Of a stretch of DNA of 64,000 nt, positions 45,471 to 55,200 are shown piece by piece; position 1 is the stretch's first letter; each line of letters opens with the position of its first letter. The stretch is taken from assembly GCA_028293625.1 (NCBI GenBank), contig JAQGOL010000030.1, positions 792,566-856,565 of the forward strand. The letters are read 5' to 3'. Below the pieces are notes generated by a model. That model made no database searches, was not told the origin of the DNA, and worked only from the letters and a program-made list of their open reading frames with translations. The stretch comes from Chthoniobacteraceae bacterium (GTDB lineage Bacteria > Verrucomicrobiota > Verrucomicrobiia > Chthoniobacterales > Chthoniobacteraceae). The translations under genes and the position numbers were made by a program.

Positions 45471-45556
45471 CGGCGCTTCCGGACTGGTTTCCCGTGGCTT
45501 TTCGCGGTTCATTTTGAGGGTTGCACAAGACCGGACTATTCAGCAGCATTTTATAT

Positions 45557-47491
45557 ATGCGTTTCCTCCCCGGCCTGCATCTCACTATGATGATGGTGAT
45601 ATTCTGCGTGACTGCGCGAAGTCAAACGTTGGAGCCGCTACCCGATGATGGACGCAGTGCGCGGGCAGCCTTGTTTAAGGAAGTCGCCGCGCTCTTCGCC
45701 AGCAAGGATTACGAGGCACTCGACCGCCTGGAGGAATCGTTGCGGACTTCCAAGGAGCAATTTCCGGAAGGCACCAGAAAGCTTCCGGTCTTCTTTGATG
45801 CATTGAGCGCGCCGCCGGCCAATTCGGAAGGCAAGATCAGCCGGGAAGAACGAGTGCAGTTTCTCGCTCAACTCGATGCGTGGATTGCGGCGCGGCCGCA
45901 GTCGGCACCGGCCAAAATCGCCCGTACGAATGCCTTGTTCTCGGCGTCGAACTACTACCTCAACACGGCGCAACTGAGCGGCGAAGCCAACCTCTGGAGC
46001 AGCTACCTTAACCTGGCCAGGCAACAGCTTTCTGATAAAGATCCGGCGCTGAGGCAAGATCCTGAGTTCTTCCGCGCCCGGCTGAACCTTGCGCTGCTTT
46101 GGGGACCCAAGCCTCCGGAGTTTGACAAGTATCATGAGCGCGCACTGGCGCTTGATCCCGAGTATTTGGAGTATTACCTGGTTAAAGCGCAATGGCTCCA
46201 ACGGCAGCCGCAAAGCCAGTCATGGGAGCAGTATGCGGAGGAGGCAGCACACGCAACGGCCGACCGCTTCGGCATGGAGGTTTATGCGCGGATTGTCTGG
46301 GCTCTTAAGGCACAAGCCGGCTTCAACGTTTTTGATCAGACCCGCGCCTCCTGGCCCATGGTCAAACAAGGATTTCTCGATCTGGAAAAGCGTGCGCCTG
46401 GATCGCTATGGAACCTCAATGCCTTCTGCTGGTATGCCTGTGCGGCACGCGATCGCGAAACGGCCGCGGAACTTTTCGAGCGCCTCAATGATCGTTGGAG
46501 CAAAAAAATGTGGGTCACGCAGGCGTTTTTTGAGTCGCAAAAAAAATGGGCGCAATCGACCACCGATACCGACGATGGGAGTGAGCCGATCGGGCGGCGG
46601 GTGCGGGATCTTTTTGCGCGTGGCGATTTCGATGGCTTGGAAAAAATGGTGGCTCGATTGCGGACCGACAAGAGACGCAGCGTCACCGGCAACTGGCTCC
46701 TTCCATCTTTTTATGCGGAATTGGCGGTGCCCCGGATGCGCGGACCGACCGCGCAGGAGTGGGCAGCGCATTTGGCTCAGCTTGAAGAATGGCAGAAAAA
46801 GCAGCCCGATTCCGCGACACCGCGCGTCGCCCTCGGCCACGCATGGATCAAATACGCCTGGGCCGCCCGCGGGACCGGGTATGTGAATACCGTTACCGAT
46901 GAAGGGTGGAAACTGATGGCTGAGCGGCTGCTGAAAGCGCGCGCCGCAGTGGAATCCGCCCGTGAACTGCCGAACAAGGACGCCGATTGGTTTAGCGCCA
47001 TGCAGGGAGTGGCGCTCGGCGCGGATTGGACAAGAGAGGAGTATGAGCAGCTTTTCGAGGAGGCGATTCGCTTCGAGCCGGGCTACACGCCGTTTTATAC
47101 TTCAAAAGCTTATTACCTGCTGCCGCGCTGGCACGGCCAGCCTGGCGAATGGGAACAGTTTGCCTCCGAGGCATCTGAGCGCGCAAAGCAGCCGGAACTC
47201 TACGCGCGTATCCTCCTGGCAAACGTCCCTTATTTCGCGGAGGACCCCTTTGGAAGTGGCGGCCTATCCTGGCCGAAATTAAGTGCCGGGTTTGAAGCCA
47301 TCCTTGCTACTTACCCTGACCGTTGGAACCTTCTTAACTACTGCTGGATGGCTTGCAAAGCGAAGCAGCGCGAGGCCGCGCGAGAGCTTTTTGCCAAGGT
47401 CGGCGAGCCCGCGCCTTCACGCCCGTGGAAATCGCGCGCAAATTTCGAGGCATGGAAAGCGTGGGCCAATGGCGGTGTTGAACCGAAGTAG
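45557..47491 (+). CDS. Exported DUF4034-type protein with internal duplication
   Basis: The start is placed at the ATG at 45557, giving 644 residues and a signal peptide (M-R-F-L-P-G-L, ending A-R-S-Q); a TTG at 45521 is an alternative. The protein contains two similar halves. K-D-Y-E-A-L-D-R-L-E-E-S-L-R in the first matches D-F-D-G-L-E-K-M-V-A-R-L-R in the second. W-N-L-N-A-F-C-W-Y-A-C-A-A-R matches W-N-L-L-N-Y-C-W-M-A-C-K-A-K. Each half is a helical, TPR-like array resembling DUF4034. Function is unknown; a periplasmic scaffold is likely. Confidence 0.75.
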   Translation: MRFLPGLHLTMMMVIFCVTARSQTLEPLPDDGRSARAALFKEVAALFASKDYEALDRLEESLRTSKEQFPEGTRKLPVFFDALSAPPANSEGKISREERVQFLAQLDAWIAARPQSAPAKIARTNALFSASNYYLNTAQLSGEANLWSSYLNLARQQLSDKDPALRQDPEFFRARLNLALLWGPKPPEFDKYHERALALDPEYLEYYLVKAQWLQRQPQSQSWEQYAEEAAHATADRFGMEVYARIVWALKAQAGFNVFDQTRASWPMVKQGFLDLEKRAPGSLWNLNAFCWYACAARDRETAAELFERLNDRWSKKMWVTQAFFESQKKWAQSTTDTDDGSEPIGRRVRDLFARGDFDGLEKMVARLRTDKRRSVTGNWLLPSFYAELAVPRMRGPTAQEWAAHLAQLEEWQKKQPDSATPRVALGHAWIKYAWAARGTGYVNTVTDEGWKLMAERLLKARAAVESARELPNKDADWFSAMQGVALGADWTREEYEQLFEEAIRFEPGYTPFYTSKAYYLLPRWHGQPGEWEQFASEASERAKQPELYARILLANVPYFAEDPFGSGGLSWPKLSAGFEAILATYPDRWNLLNYCWMACKAKQREAARELFAKVGEPAPSRPWKSRANFEAWKAWANGGVEPK

Positions 47492-47885
47492 CTATCCGCG
47501 TAAAAACTTCGCGTCATTCGTAGATCAGTCGCTTTATCAACTCCAGAAAAGCCCAATTGATACTTAGGATAGACCTTACTTAAGGAATGCCTTCACACGC
47601 CACTCTTCAATCACAAGATGAATGAGGGCTGTTTCAATAATTAAAAGAGATCCTACCCAGCTATTGAGATAGGCACGCAGAAGGGCCGAATCGCAACCAT
47701 GTCTGCTCCAGACACTCCGCGTGCAGGCAAATGTATCGTGCCGGCTCTCTGTAACGCGGGCGGATTTTAATTTGTGGCTTTGATCCCTCTACCCGGCCCT
47801 TCGGATCTCTCTGCTCCCACGATCAGCCTGGCATCGCTGCGATTGTGAATCGTTACGATCCTCCGGCTCGATCCAAATACTCCGG
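47492..47885. other. Intergenic region, no gene seen
   Basis: These 394 bp lie between the DUF4034 gene and the convergent HD-domain gene. No ORF with protein-like composition, RNA gene or clear repeat was found. Confidence 0.5.
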
Positions 47886-48536
47886 TCATTTTTCGGCGCT
47901 CCATCGGGAATTTCGCATGAGGCTGCAAAAGTCCCGGCGCTGGAAATGGGGGTCCTTGTCAGCAAGTACATCGGCGAGGCCGGTGCCCTGCGTAGTCTCA
48001 GGCCGATGCTCGAGGCCGTCGTAAAGGGCTTGCAGAAGGTCTTCCGCAAATTGTGCCGGATGCGGATAGGTCGCCTCGACAGCATCCCGCTGCGCGTCGG
48101 TGAATTCGTCATAGCCGAAGCCCACGAGGTCCATCATGACTCCTTCGGCAGTCAGCGCGGCGATAGGGTGCAGATGCGCGGAAATTCCTGGTGTCGTGTG
48201 CACTGCGATCGCAAGCCAGACTCTTTCGATATCAGCTTCAGAAATGCCACGGCTTTTCAGGAAATCGCGTGCGGCGTTCGCGCTATCCACCTCGAAGCGC
48301 AGGCGGCTTTCCCGAAAACCTGCTGTCAGGCCGATATCATGGAACATGGCTGCCGTATAGAATAGTTCTGGATCGAAGTTCAGACCTTTACGCTTTCCAG
48401 ACAAGGCGCCCCAAAAATAGACGCGCGTGGAGTGCTGAAACAGAAGGTCGCTTTCAGTATCCCGAATGAACTGCGTCGCTTCGCGCGCCAACTTGCTATC
48501 GGGAATTTTTACGCCGGATATTTCGTTGATGATCAT
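47886..48536 (-). CDS. HD-domain phosphohydrolase-like protein
   Basis: This 216-residue cytosolic protein has metal-binding residues of the HD superfamily: His35 in F-Q-H-S-T-R, the H-D pair at 66-67 in A-M-F-H-D-I-G-L, and His in A-I-A-V-H-T-T-P near 112. The local sequence resembles the cyanamide-hydratase-like HD group more than nucleotide phosphohydrolases. A GAGGAGA Shine-Dalgarno precedes the ATG, which supports the start. No partner is evident in the neighbourhood. Confidence 0.85.
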   Translation of the reverse strand: MIINEISGVKIPDSKLAREATQFIRDTESDLLFQHSTRVYFWGALSGKRKGLNFDPELFYTAAMFHDIGLTAGFRESRLRFEVDSANAARDFLKSRGISEADIERVWLAIAVHTTPGISAHLHPIAALTAEGVMMDLVGFGYDEFTDAQRDAVEATYPHPAQFAEDLLQALYDGLEHRPETTQGTGLADVLADKDPHFQRRDFCSLMRNSRWSAEK

Positions 48537-48738
48537 AGTCTCTCCTCAATTATATCTTTAGAATCTCCAAACTCACTTCGAGTCGAGGAGGTTCCCTTAT
48601 AAACTAATCGCATCCAGATCCGGATTCTTTCGGTTTATTGACACCCGGGACTGGGCGCCTATCATCCCCCGTTCAGTGGGCTTGCGTAATAGCGCATAAC
48701 ATTCGTGTCGGTTAAAAAATCAGCCAAGGACGGCAAGC

Positions 48739-50229
48739 TCAGACCGCAGAAAACCCTTTGAGTGCCTTGACCAGACGCTTTGCTCCTTCCCGGATCTGTT
48801 CCGGTGGGGAACTGGCAAAGCCAAGGATCAGTCCATTGATATCGCGACGGCTGATTTGGAAGTTGGAGATAGAATCGACGTGGATCCCAAGCGCCGCCGC
48901 CGCTATTGTCGCCTCGCGATCAGGGATGTTGGCCGGAAGTCTGGCGGCGGTCTGCAGGCCGGCCTGGATGCGGACGATCTCCAGCAGTCCCGCCAACGGT
49001 CCATCGGCCGCGCCATGCAAGGCGGCCAGACGTTCCGCGTACGCTTCGCGCATCCGGCGGATGTGCTGACCGAAATGCCCTTCGGTGATAAAATCACAGA
49101 GGATGGCTTGGTCGAGCACTGGAGCAAAGCGATCAGTCTGCGAGCGGGCTCGCGAAAATGCCTCTACCAACTGCGGTGGCACAACGACGTACCCAAGCCG
49201 AAGAGCCGGGAAGAGCATCTTATTGAAGCTTCCGCCGAAAATGACGCAACCGGTGGTATCCAGGCCTTGCACGGCAGGCAATGGCCGGCCGGAGAAGCGG
49301 TATTCGCCATCATAATCATCTTCAAAGATCCAGGCTCCCGCCCCTTGCGCCCAGCCAAGAAGTGCCAGACGGCGCTCCAGTGAGAGACTCACTCCCAAGG
49401 GAAACTGGTGGGCTGGGGTAATGTAAGCCAGCCGGGCTTCTGGGGCGAGTCGCTGGCCTTGGCTGACATCGAGTCCGTGCGAATCCACCGGGACGCCAAC
49501 GACCTTTGCTCCGGCAGAGGAAAAGGCGGCGACCGCTCCAGGGTAGCCAGGATCTTCGACCCAGACCTGGTCTCCGGGATCGAGCACCAGCCGCGCGGTG
49601 AGATCAAGAGCCTGTTGAGTGCCCGAAACAATAAAGATCTGTTCCGGCGCACACTTGACCCCTCGAGCGGAGCCCAGATACGCCGCGACGGCTGCCCGCA
49701 GCGGGCCGTAGCCCATCGGATCGCCGCCAGTGAGCATCCGCGGCGAGGCACCCCGTAGACGACGCCCCGCGAGCTGGCTCCACAATGCGATCGGAAAGAG
49801 ATCGAGGGCCGGTTGATTCGGCTGGAAGGGTTGACTGATCTGCGACGGCGGGAGGACGGAAAAAGGCGCGGCCAATGCCAGTGCCCACTTCGAGAGCCGT
49901 GCCGAAGAAGGCACTCTCCTTGCATCGGCCTGAGCGGACCGGGGAGTTTGAAAAAAGCGGTCCGGCAGATTCCTGGAAATGGAGGTGCCTGAACCGACTC
50001 GGGTTTCGACGTATCCTTCTTCCATCAATTGCTCGAAGGCGCTCACAATGGTGCCACGGGAGACGCCGTGCTGCCTTGAGAGACTGCGGGTCGAAGGCAG
50101 CCGGCTGCCGGGTTTGAGGCGTCCTTCGATGATGGCGGCGCGCAGTTCCTCGTAAACCCAGCGAAAAAGCGGGAGGCCTTCCGGCGGTGGGCGCAAGGCA
50201 AGGCCCTGCGAGGATTCTCTCTTTGGCAT
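48739..50229 (-). CDS. MocR/PdxR-type GntR regulator with aminotransferase domain
   Basis: This is a 496-residue transcription factor. The start is set at the ATG at 50229; the longer frame from 50349 overlaps the divergent operon. The winged helix-turn-helix occupies about 15-80 (E-G-R-L-K-P-G-S-R-L-P-S-T-R-S-L). The rest is a fold-type I aminotransferase domain, with the PLP lysine in G-S-F-N-K-M-L-F-P-A-L-R-L-G-Y. MocR proteins bind PLP or amino-acid adducts and usually control the divergent neighbour. That neighbour is the decarboxylase-cupin-acetyltransferase operon 76 bp away. Confidence 0.93.
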   Translation of the reverse strand: MPKRESSQGLALRPPPEGLPLFRWVYEELRAAIIEGRLKPGSRLPSTRSLSRQHGVSRGTIVSAFEQLMEEGYVETRVGSGTSISRNLPDRFFQTPRSAQADARRVPSSARLSKWALALAAPFSVLPPSQISQPFQPNQPALDLFPIALWSQLAGRRLRGASPRMLTGGDPMGYGPLRAAVAAYLGSARGVKCAPEQIFIVSGTQQALDLTARLVLDPGDQVWVEDPGYPGAVAAFSSAGAKVVGVPVDSHGLDVSQGQRLAPEARLAYITPAHQFPLGVSLSLERRLALLGWAQGAGAWIFEDDYDGEYRFSGRPLPAVQGLDTTGCVIFGGSFNKMLFPALRLGYVVVPPQLVEAFSRARSQTDRFAPVLDQAILCDFITEGHFGQHIRRMREAYAERLAALHGAADGPLAGLLEIVRIQAGLQTAARLPANIPDREATIAAAALGIHVDSISNFQISRRDINGLILGFASSPPEQIREGAKRLVKALKGFSAV

Positions 50230-50305
50230 GGCAGGAAAGTGGTCCGGTAAGAATCGCGTATATGGCTCTTCCGGGCGAGCCAAAACCAACGCAACTTTGC
50301 AGCTC

Positions 50306-50782
50306 ATGAAAACAGCCATCGAAGCTCTTCCCTCCCCGCCACGCCTCAATTACCAGGGGGCTTCCACCAAGGCCTTCCAAGCCATGCTGGCACTCGAAGC
50401 CACCGTCCGCAGCCTCGGGCTGGAACCGCCTCTGCTCGAATTGGTCAAGTTGCGCGCGTCGCAGATCAACGGCTGTGCTTACTGTATCGATCTACACACG
50501 CGCGAGGCGCACGCTGCGGGAGAAAGCCAGCGGCGCCTGCATCTTGTGGCCGCATGGCGTGAGACGCACTTTTTCAGCGCTCGCGAGCGCGCCGCGCTGG
50601 CTTGGACCGAAGCAGTGACTCTCGTGGCCGAAACGCACGTTCCCGACGAGCTCTTTGAGCAGGCCAGCGAGCAGTTCTCCGAAACCGAACTGGTAAACCT
50701 GACGCTCGCCATCATTTCCATCAATGGATGGAACCGATTGGCGATCAGTTTCCGCCGGGGTCCGGAAGGGAGCGCCCAATGA
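50306..50782 (+). CDS. Carboxymuconolactone decarboxylase / AhpD-like protein
   Basis: This 158-residue cytosolic protein starts at the ATG at 50306. The redox-active pair is C-A-Y-C at 57-60, followed by I-D-L-H-T-R-E-A, the alkylhydroperoxidase AhpD-type core. Such proteins reduce peroxides through the cysteine pair or act on small carbonyl compounds. It is the first gene of an operon: its stop overlaps the cupin start (ATGA), and the arylamine N-acetyltransferase follows 5 bp after that. The divergent MocR gene probably regulates it. Confidence 0.92.
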   Translation: MKTAIEALPSPPRLNYQGASTKAFQAMLALEATVRSLGLEPPLLELVKLRASQINGCAYCIDLHTREAHAAGESQRRLHLVAAWRETHFFSARERAALAWTEAVTLVAETHVPDELFEQASEQFSETELVNLTLAIISINGWNRLAISFRRGPEGSAQ

Positions 50783-51234
50783 AGGCACCCTCCTCCGCGG
50801 ATCTGTCAAGCCGGCGTCGAATGCTACGGCAACTAGCCGCTGGTTTGGCGGCGGTGGCAACCGGCTTCCCGGGAAACGAAAGCCGCGCCCATGAGCCCGC
50901 ATCCCAGGAAGGGGTTAAGGTAACAAAGCTGCTCAATGAGGAACTCAGCGGGCATCCCGAGGAAACCGTGACGCTCGTCCTGCTGGAGTTTTCCCCAAAA
51001 GCAAGTTCGCCGCCACATCGGCATTCCGGGCCGGTCTTCATCTACGTGACGGCCGGGACGGTGGAGACTCAGATCGGAGGAGGGCCGCTCACAACTCTCC
51101 ATGCCGGCGAAGTCTTCTACGAACCCGCCGGTGCGGTCCACCTGGTGGCGCGAAATCCCAGCGCCACCGAATCGGCAAAGGCCGTCGCGTTTATGATCGG
51201 CGGAAAGGGTGCGCCCCTCACCAATCCGGCCTGA
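50779..51234 (+). CDS. Tat-exported cupin-domain protein
   Basis: This 151-residue protein starts at the ATG at 50779, which overlaps the stop of the preceding gene (ATGA) and so is probably translationally coupled. A twin-arginine-like signal (S-S-R-R-R-M-L with A-A-G-L-A-A-V-A) covers residues 9-32. The single cupin barrel has motif 1 in P-P-H-R-H-S-G-P-V near 84-92 and motif 2 in E-P-A-G-A-V-H-L near 116-123. The His pair and the later His could bind a metal. The substrate is unknown. Confidence 0.88.
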   Translation: MKAPSSADLSSRRRMLRQLAAGLAAVATGFPGNESRAHEPASQEGVKVTKLLNEELSGHPEETVTLVLLEFSPKASSPPHRHSGPVFIYVTAGTVETQIGGGPLTTLHAGEVFYEPAGAVHLVARNPSATESAKAVAFMIGGKGAPLTNPA

Positions 51235-51239
51235 ATCCC

Positions 51240-52058
51240 ATGGAATCCGACTCTGTTCTTGATCTGGAGGCTTACTTCGCCCGCATTGGCTATTCCGGTG
51301 GCCGGGAGCCAACACCCGAGACCCTCCGCGCTCTCCATCTGGCTCACGTGACCCATGTCCCGTTTGAGAATCTGGACGTGCTCCTCGGCCGGCCCATCCG
51401 GCTCGATTTGGCCAGCCTTCAGGCGAAGATTGTCCGAGACCGGCGCGGCGGCTATTGTTTTGAGCAAAATGGATTGTTTGCCGCAGTGCTCGAAAAGCTC
51501 GGCTTCAACCTTACGCGACTGGCCGCGCGAGTTCGTCTTGGAAGCACCCGCATCATGCCCCGCACGCACATGACGCTGCTTGTTGAAGCCGGAGGCGAGT
51601 CGTGGTTGGCGGACGTAGGATTCGGAGGCTGGGGATTACTGGAACCCATTCCGCTGATCGCAGGCAGGAATTATCAGCAAGGGATGTGGACCTCTCGGCT
51701 TGAGCGCGAAGGTGCGCATTGGGTGTTGCAATGTCCCGAGACAGGAATGGGAAGCGCGCAGAGTGGCGCGCAGTACGTCTTTAACCTCGAACCGCAGCTG
51801 CCCGTCGATTATGAGCTGCCGAACCACTACTGCTCGACTCATCCCGATTCGCGATTTGTGCAAACATTGACGGCGCAGATGGCTTCCCAATCCGCGCGAC
51901 ACATGCTGCGGGGTCGCGAGTATTCCATTGTCGAGCCGGACAGGACGCGAACAGAAACCGTTCAGAGCGCAGCTGAATTCAGCCGGATACTCGAAGAATC
52001 GTTCGGTCTCCATTTGCCTCCGGGATCAATATTGTCATGGCCACCTGGCGCCCGATAA
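51240..52058 (+). CDS. Arylamine N-acetyltransferase (NAT)
   Basis: This 272-residue cytosolic enzyme transfers acetyl groups from acetyl-CoA to arylamines or similar substrates. The Cys-His-Asp triad is clear: Cys73 in R-G-G-Y-C-F-E-Q-N, His110 in R-T-H-M-T-L-L and Asp125 in A-D-V-G-F-G-G. The start lies 5 bp after the cupin stop, so it closes a three-gene operon. Together with the AhpD-like and cupin proteins this suggests handling of an aromatic or amine compound sensed by the MocR protein. Confidence 0.93.
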   Translation: MESDSVLDLEAYFARIGYSGGREPTPETLRALHLAHVTHVPFENLDVLLGRPIRLDLASLQAKIVRDRRGGYCFEQNGLFAAVLEKLGFNLTRLAARVRLGSTRIMPRTHMTLLVEAGGESWLADVGFGGWGLLEPIPLIAGRNYQQGMWTSRLEREGAHWVLQCPETGMGSAQSGAQYVFNLEPQLPVDYELPNHYCSTHPDSRFVQTLTAQMASQSARHMLRGREYSIVEPDRTRTETVQSAAEFSRILEESFGLHLPPGSILSWPPGAR

Positions 52059-52216
52059 ACGGTCTGAGCGCCAATTGTTTTGATTGGCATCCTTTCGTGC
52101 TTCCAAACTTCTAAAAAGCCGCGGTCACGCGAGAAGCGCTCTTATCATCAACCGGGCGGCCGAAGCCGGCGTCGCATGACTCCTGAAAAATTGCGAAAGA
52201 GATCATCGTGACCTGA

Positions 52217-55200
52217 TTATAATGGCAGGAATTCGATTCCATCAGGTTTCAGATTGAAGCGGCGGGCGCGGATAGCGCTGCCGCCGCCTTCGGTGTAATA
52301 GACGATGAGGATGCTGTGGTCCTTTAGCTCAACCGTGGCGGGGTAGGCTCCGATGCACGAATCGATCATAAACGGTCCCTGCCAGGTTTGGGCCTCGTCG
52401 CTGCTGACGTGGATCGACGTCTTCGGGAGGCGATGGCTCAGGATGATCCTGCCGTCGCTCAGGCGGTTCAGGTGCGGGGCGTGGGCCGGGAAGCCGACTT
52501 TTTTCGCCTCGGTCCATGACTTCGCCTCATCGTCACTGACCGCGTAATACATGTCGTCGGTAAAGGAACGCATCGCCGCATACAACCGGCCGTCGGCGAG
52601 GCGGATGACGTCGGTCTCCGCGTTGAGTCCGACACTTTCCGGGGCTTTGATTGCAACGGGAGCTTCCCAAGTCCGGCCGCGATCCGTGGAGCGGGCGGTG
52701 CCGGCGATGCTGAGCCCCGTCTTTTCGTCGCCGCGATAAAGCCCCAGCACGCAAATGCCATCGGGAAGCTGGCGGACGGGGGCGGAGCAAATCCAGCCGG
52801 GAATGGCTTCGCGGGCCTGCGGCTCCCACGTCTTGCCGTTATCGCGGCTGAGGATGATCTGCACGCCGGTCTCTGTTCTCGGTAACTCGTAGTTTTTCGG
52901 GTCCTTGAGCGTCTTCAGGCGCCGGCGGTTCTTTTCGGCGATGGAGAAGAAGGTGCAGACCACCGTGCCATCGTCGAGTTGGGAGAGGTGGGCGTCGCGG
53001 TTGTCGTCCGCGTCATCGTAGAGCACGGTCGGCGCCGTCCAGGTGCTGCCTTCGTCGGATGAACGGACCAAGCAGAGACGGCCGCCGAGCGGAAAATCGT
53101 CGGTCGCGAGGGAGACATGATTATAGCCCGCGTAGAAGGCTACAAGGATGTCGCCGTTCTTGAGGCGGCAGGCGTCGGGGAAGGCTTGATACGAATGTGC
53201 CTGTTCACCTTTGGAAATCACGATGGGGTCGACCGACGCTGTCGGCTGCGGTGCCGCGGGTGCGGAAGCTTTCGTCGCTTCCCAGTAATCGGCTTTCATG
53301 CCCGCCAGATCGACCCGGGACCAAAGGTGAAGCTTGGCACCTTCGTGATCGATCTCCTGCAGCGTCGCCAGCTGCGGACGCAGCACAGCCTCAAAGAGCG
53401 CGATATCCCAAAGGACGCGCTGGGTATTCTTGGGGCTGTGGGTTTCCCAACGCCTGACCAGATAGTCGGGCACCCCGCCTTTGCCTTTGAAGTGAGCGTC
53501 CACTTCGGCCTTGCTCCAAAAGAAGTCGCTGAGCGTGCTGTTGTGCATAACCTTCAGTTCGACGCCGCTCTTGAGGAGGTGGGCGGCAGCGTGCAGGTCG
53601 CCCAAGGTATTAAATTCAGTGGGAGTGAGCCGCTGGTCATCGTACCGAAAGCCCATGACGTGCACGGCCATCTTGTTTTTGATGCCCGGATCAAGCAGCA
53701 GCGCGGAGGCGACGTTGGTGTAAGCCCCAAGCACAAACACCTGTAATTTCCGCCCGTCCGGCATCGCCTTCGCCTTGGCGATAATGTCGCGGGCGGCGGG
53801 GGAATCGACCGGCGTGGCGGCGGCCGGCATCGGCTTCAGGGCTCCGATTGGATGCGGGAGAAGATCGCCGAGCTTCAGCAGGGTAAGCAGTTCCTCGTTC
53901 ATCTTCTGGCTGGCCTGGGTATTGGTCCCGAAGTCGTGCGGCTCACCCCACCCAGCCGAGGACAAGCCTACGACATTGAACTCGGGGGCGAGCAGTACCC
54001 GGTAGATGGCGAAGGGGTCGTCCACCTCGTTTGCCGTGTCGGTGTCGATGTAAACGTCGGGGTTCGACGGTTCACGCTTGGCCACGCCGCCGGGTTCGGG
54101 GGCCGATGATTTCGCTGCTTCGGGTGCGTATGCTGCCACCGCAGCCCAGTAGTCGGCTTTCATTCCGGGGATGTCGACCTCGGTCCAGATCTGAAACCTG
54201 TCGTCGTCGTGGACGCCCTTTGACAGGGTCGCCAACTGTGGACGCAGGAAGGCCTCGAACACGGCGATATCCCATTGGGTGTGCTCAGTGGAGTTGGGAG
54301 CATACGCTTCCCAACGCTTAACCAGATAGTCAGGCACTCCGCCTTTGCCTTTGAAGTGAGAGTCCACGTCGGCCTTGCTCCACTGAAACTGCCGCAGGGT
54401 GCTGCTGGGCATGATCTTCAACTCGACCCGGCTTTCGAGCAGCCAGGCGGCGGCGTGCAGATCGCCCTGGCAGTTGGATTCGTTAGTCGTCAGTCGGGCG
54501 TCGTTGTAGCGGAACCCCATCACGTGAACGGTCAGATTATCTCGGATGCCCGGGTCGAGCAGCAGCGCGGAAGCCACATTTGTGTAAGCCCCAAGCACAA
54601 ACACCTGGAGCTTTTCGCCGATAGGCACCTCTTTTGCCTTCGCAATAATGTCGCGGGCGGCGGGCGAATCGACCGGCTTGTATTTCTCCGGCATCGGGTT
54701 CATCGCCCCGATCGGATGCGAAATGCGCTCCTTCAGCCCGAGGAGCCCGAGCACGTCCTCAATCATCTTCTGGCTGGCTTGGGTGTTAACCGGGAAATCG
54801 AGCGGCCCCTGCCAGCCGATGGAGGAGACGCCGACCACGTTCAGTTCCGGAGCGATCAGTGCGCGGTAAACGGCGAACGAGTCGTCAATTTCAGCCGCCA
54901 TGTCGGTGTCGATGTAAACATGCGGCTTCGACGGTCCATGCACGGCCTTTTTCACGACCGGAAACAACGCCTGCGCCTGCCGGAGCATGCCCACATCGGA
55001 AAGATGCACGCCATCCACCGTGCCATCGCCGTCGTTGCCAATGAGATCCGTCCCCGGGACCGTGATGAGTCCTTTGATGCCCTCCGACTGCAAGACCTGC
55101 ACCGCCGCTTCCTGCCCCTGGGTGAATTTTGTGGGATGCGACTCGGGCCGCATCTCCGACTGGCCGACAAAAATGATGGGCGCGCCGGGGCGCTGTTGGC

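Noticed and set aside
49604-50380. 258-codon frame on the minus strand
   Set aside because: It overlaps the MocR gene in another frame and crosses into the divergent operon.
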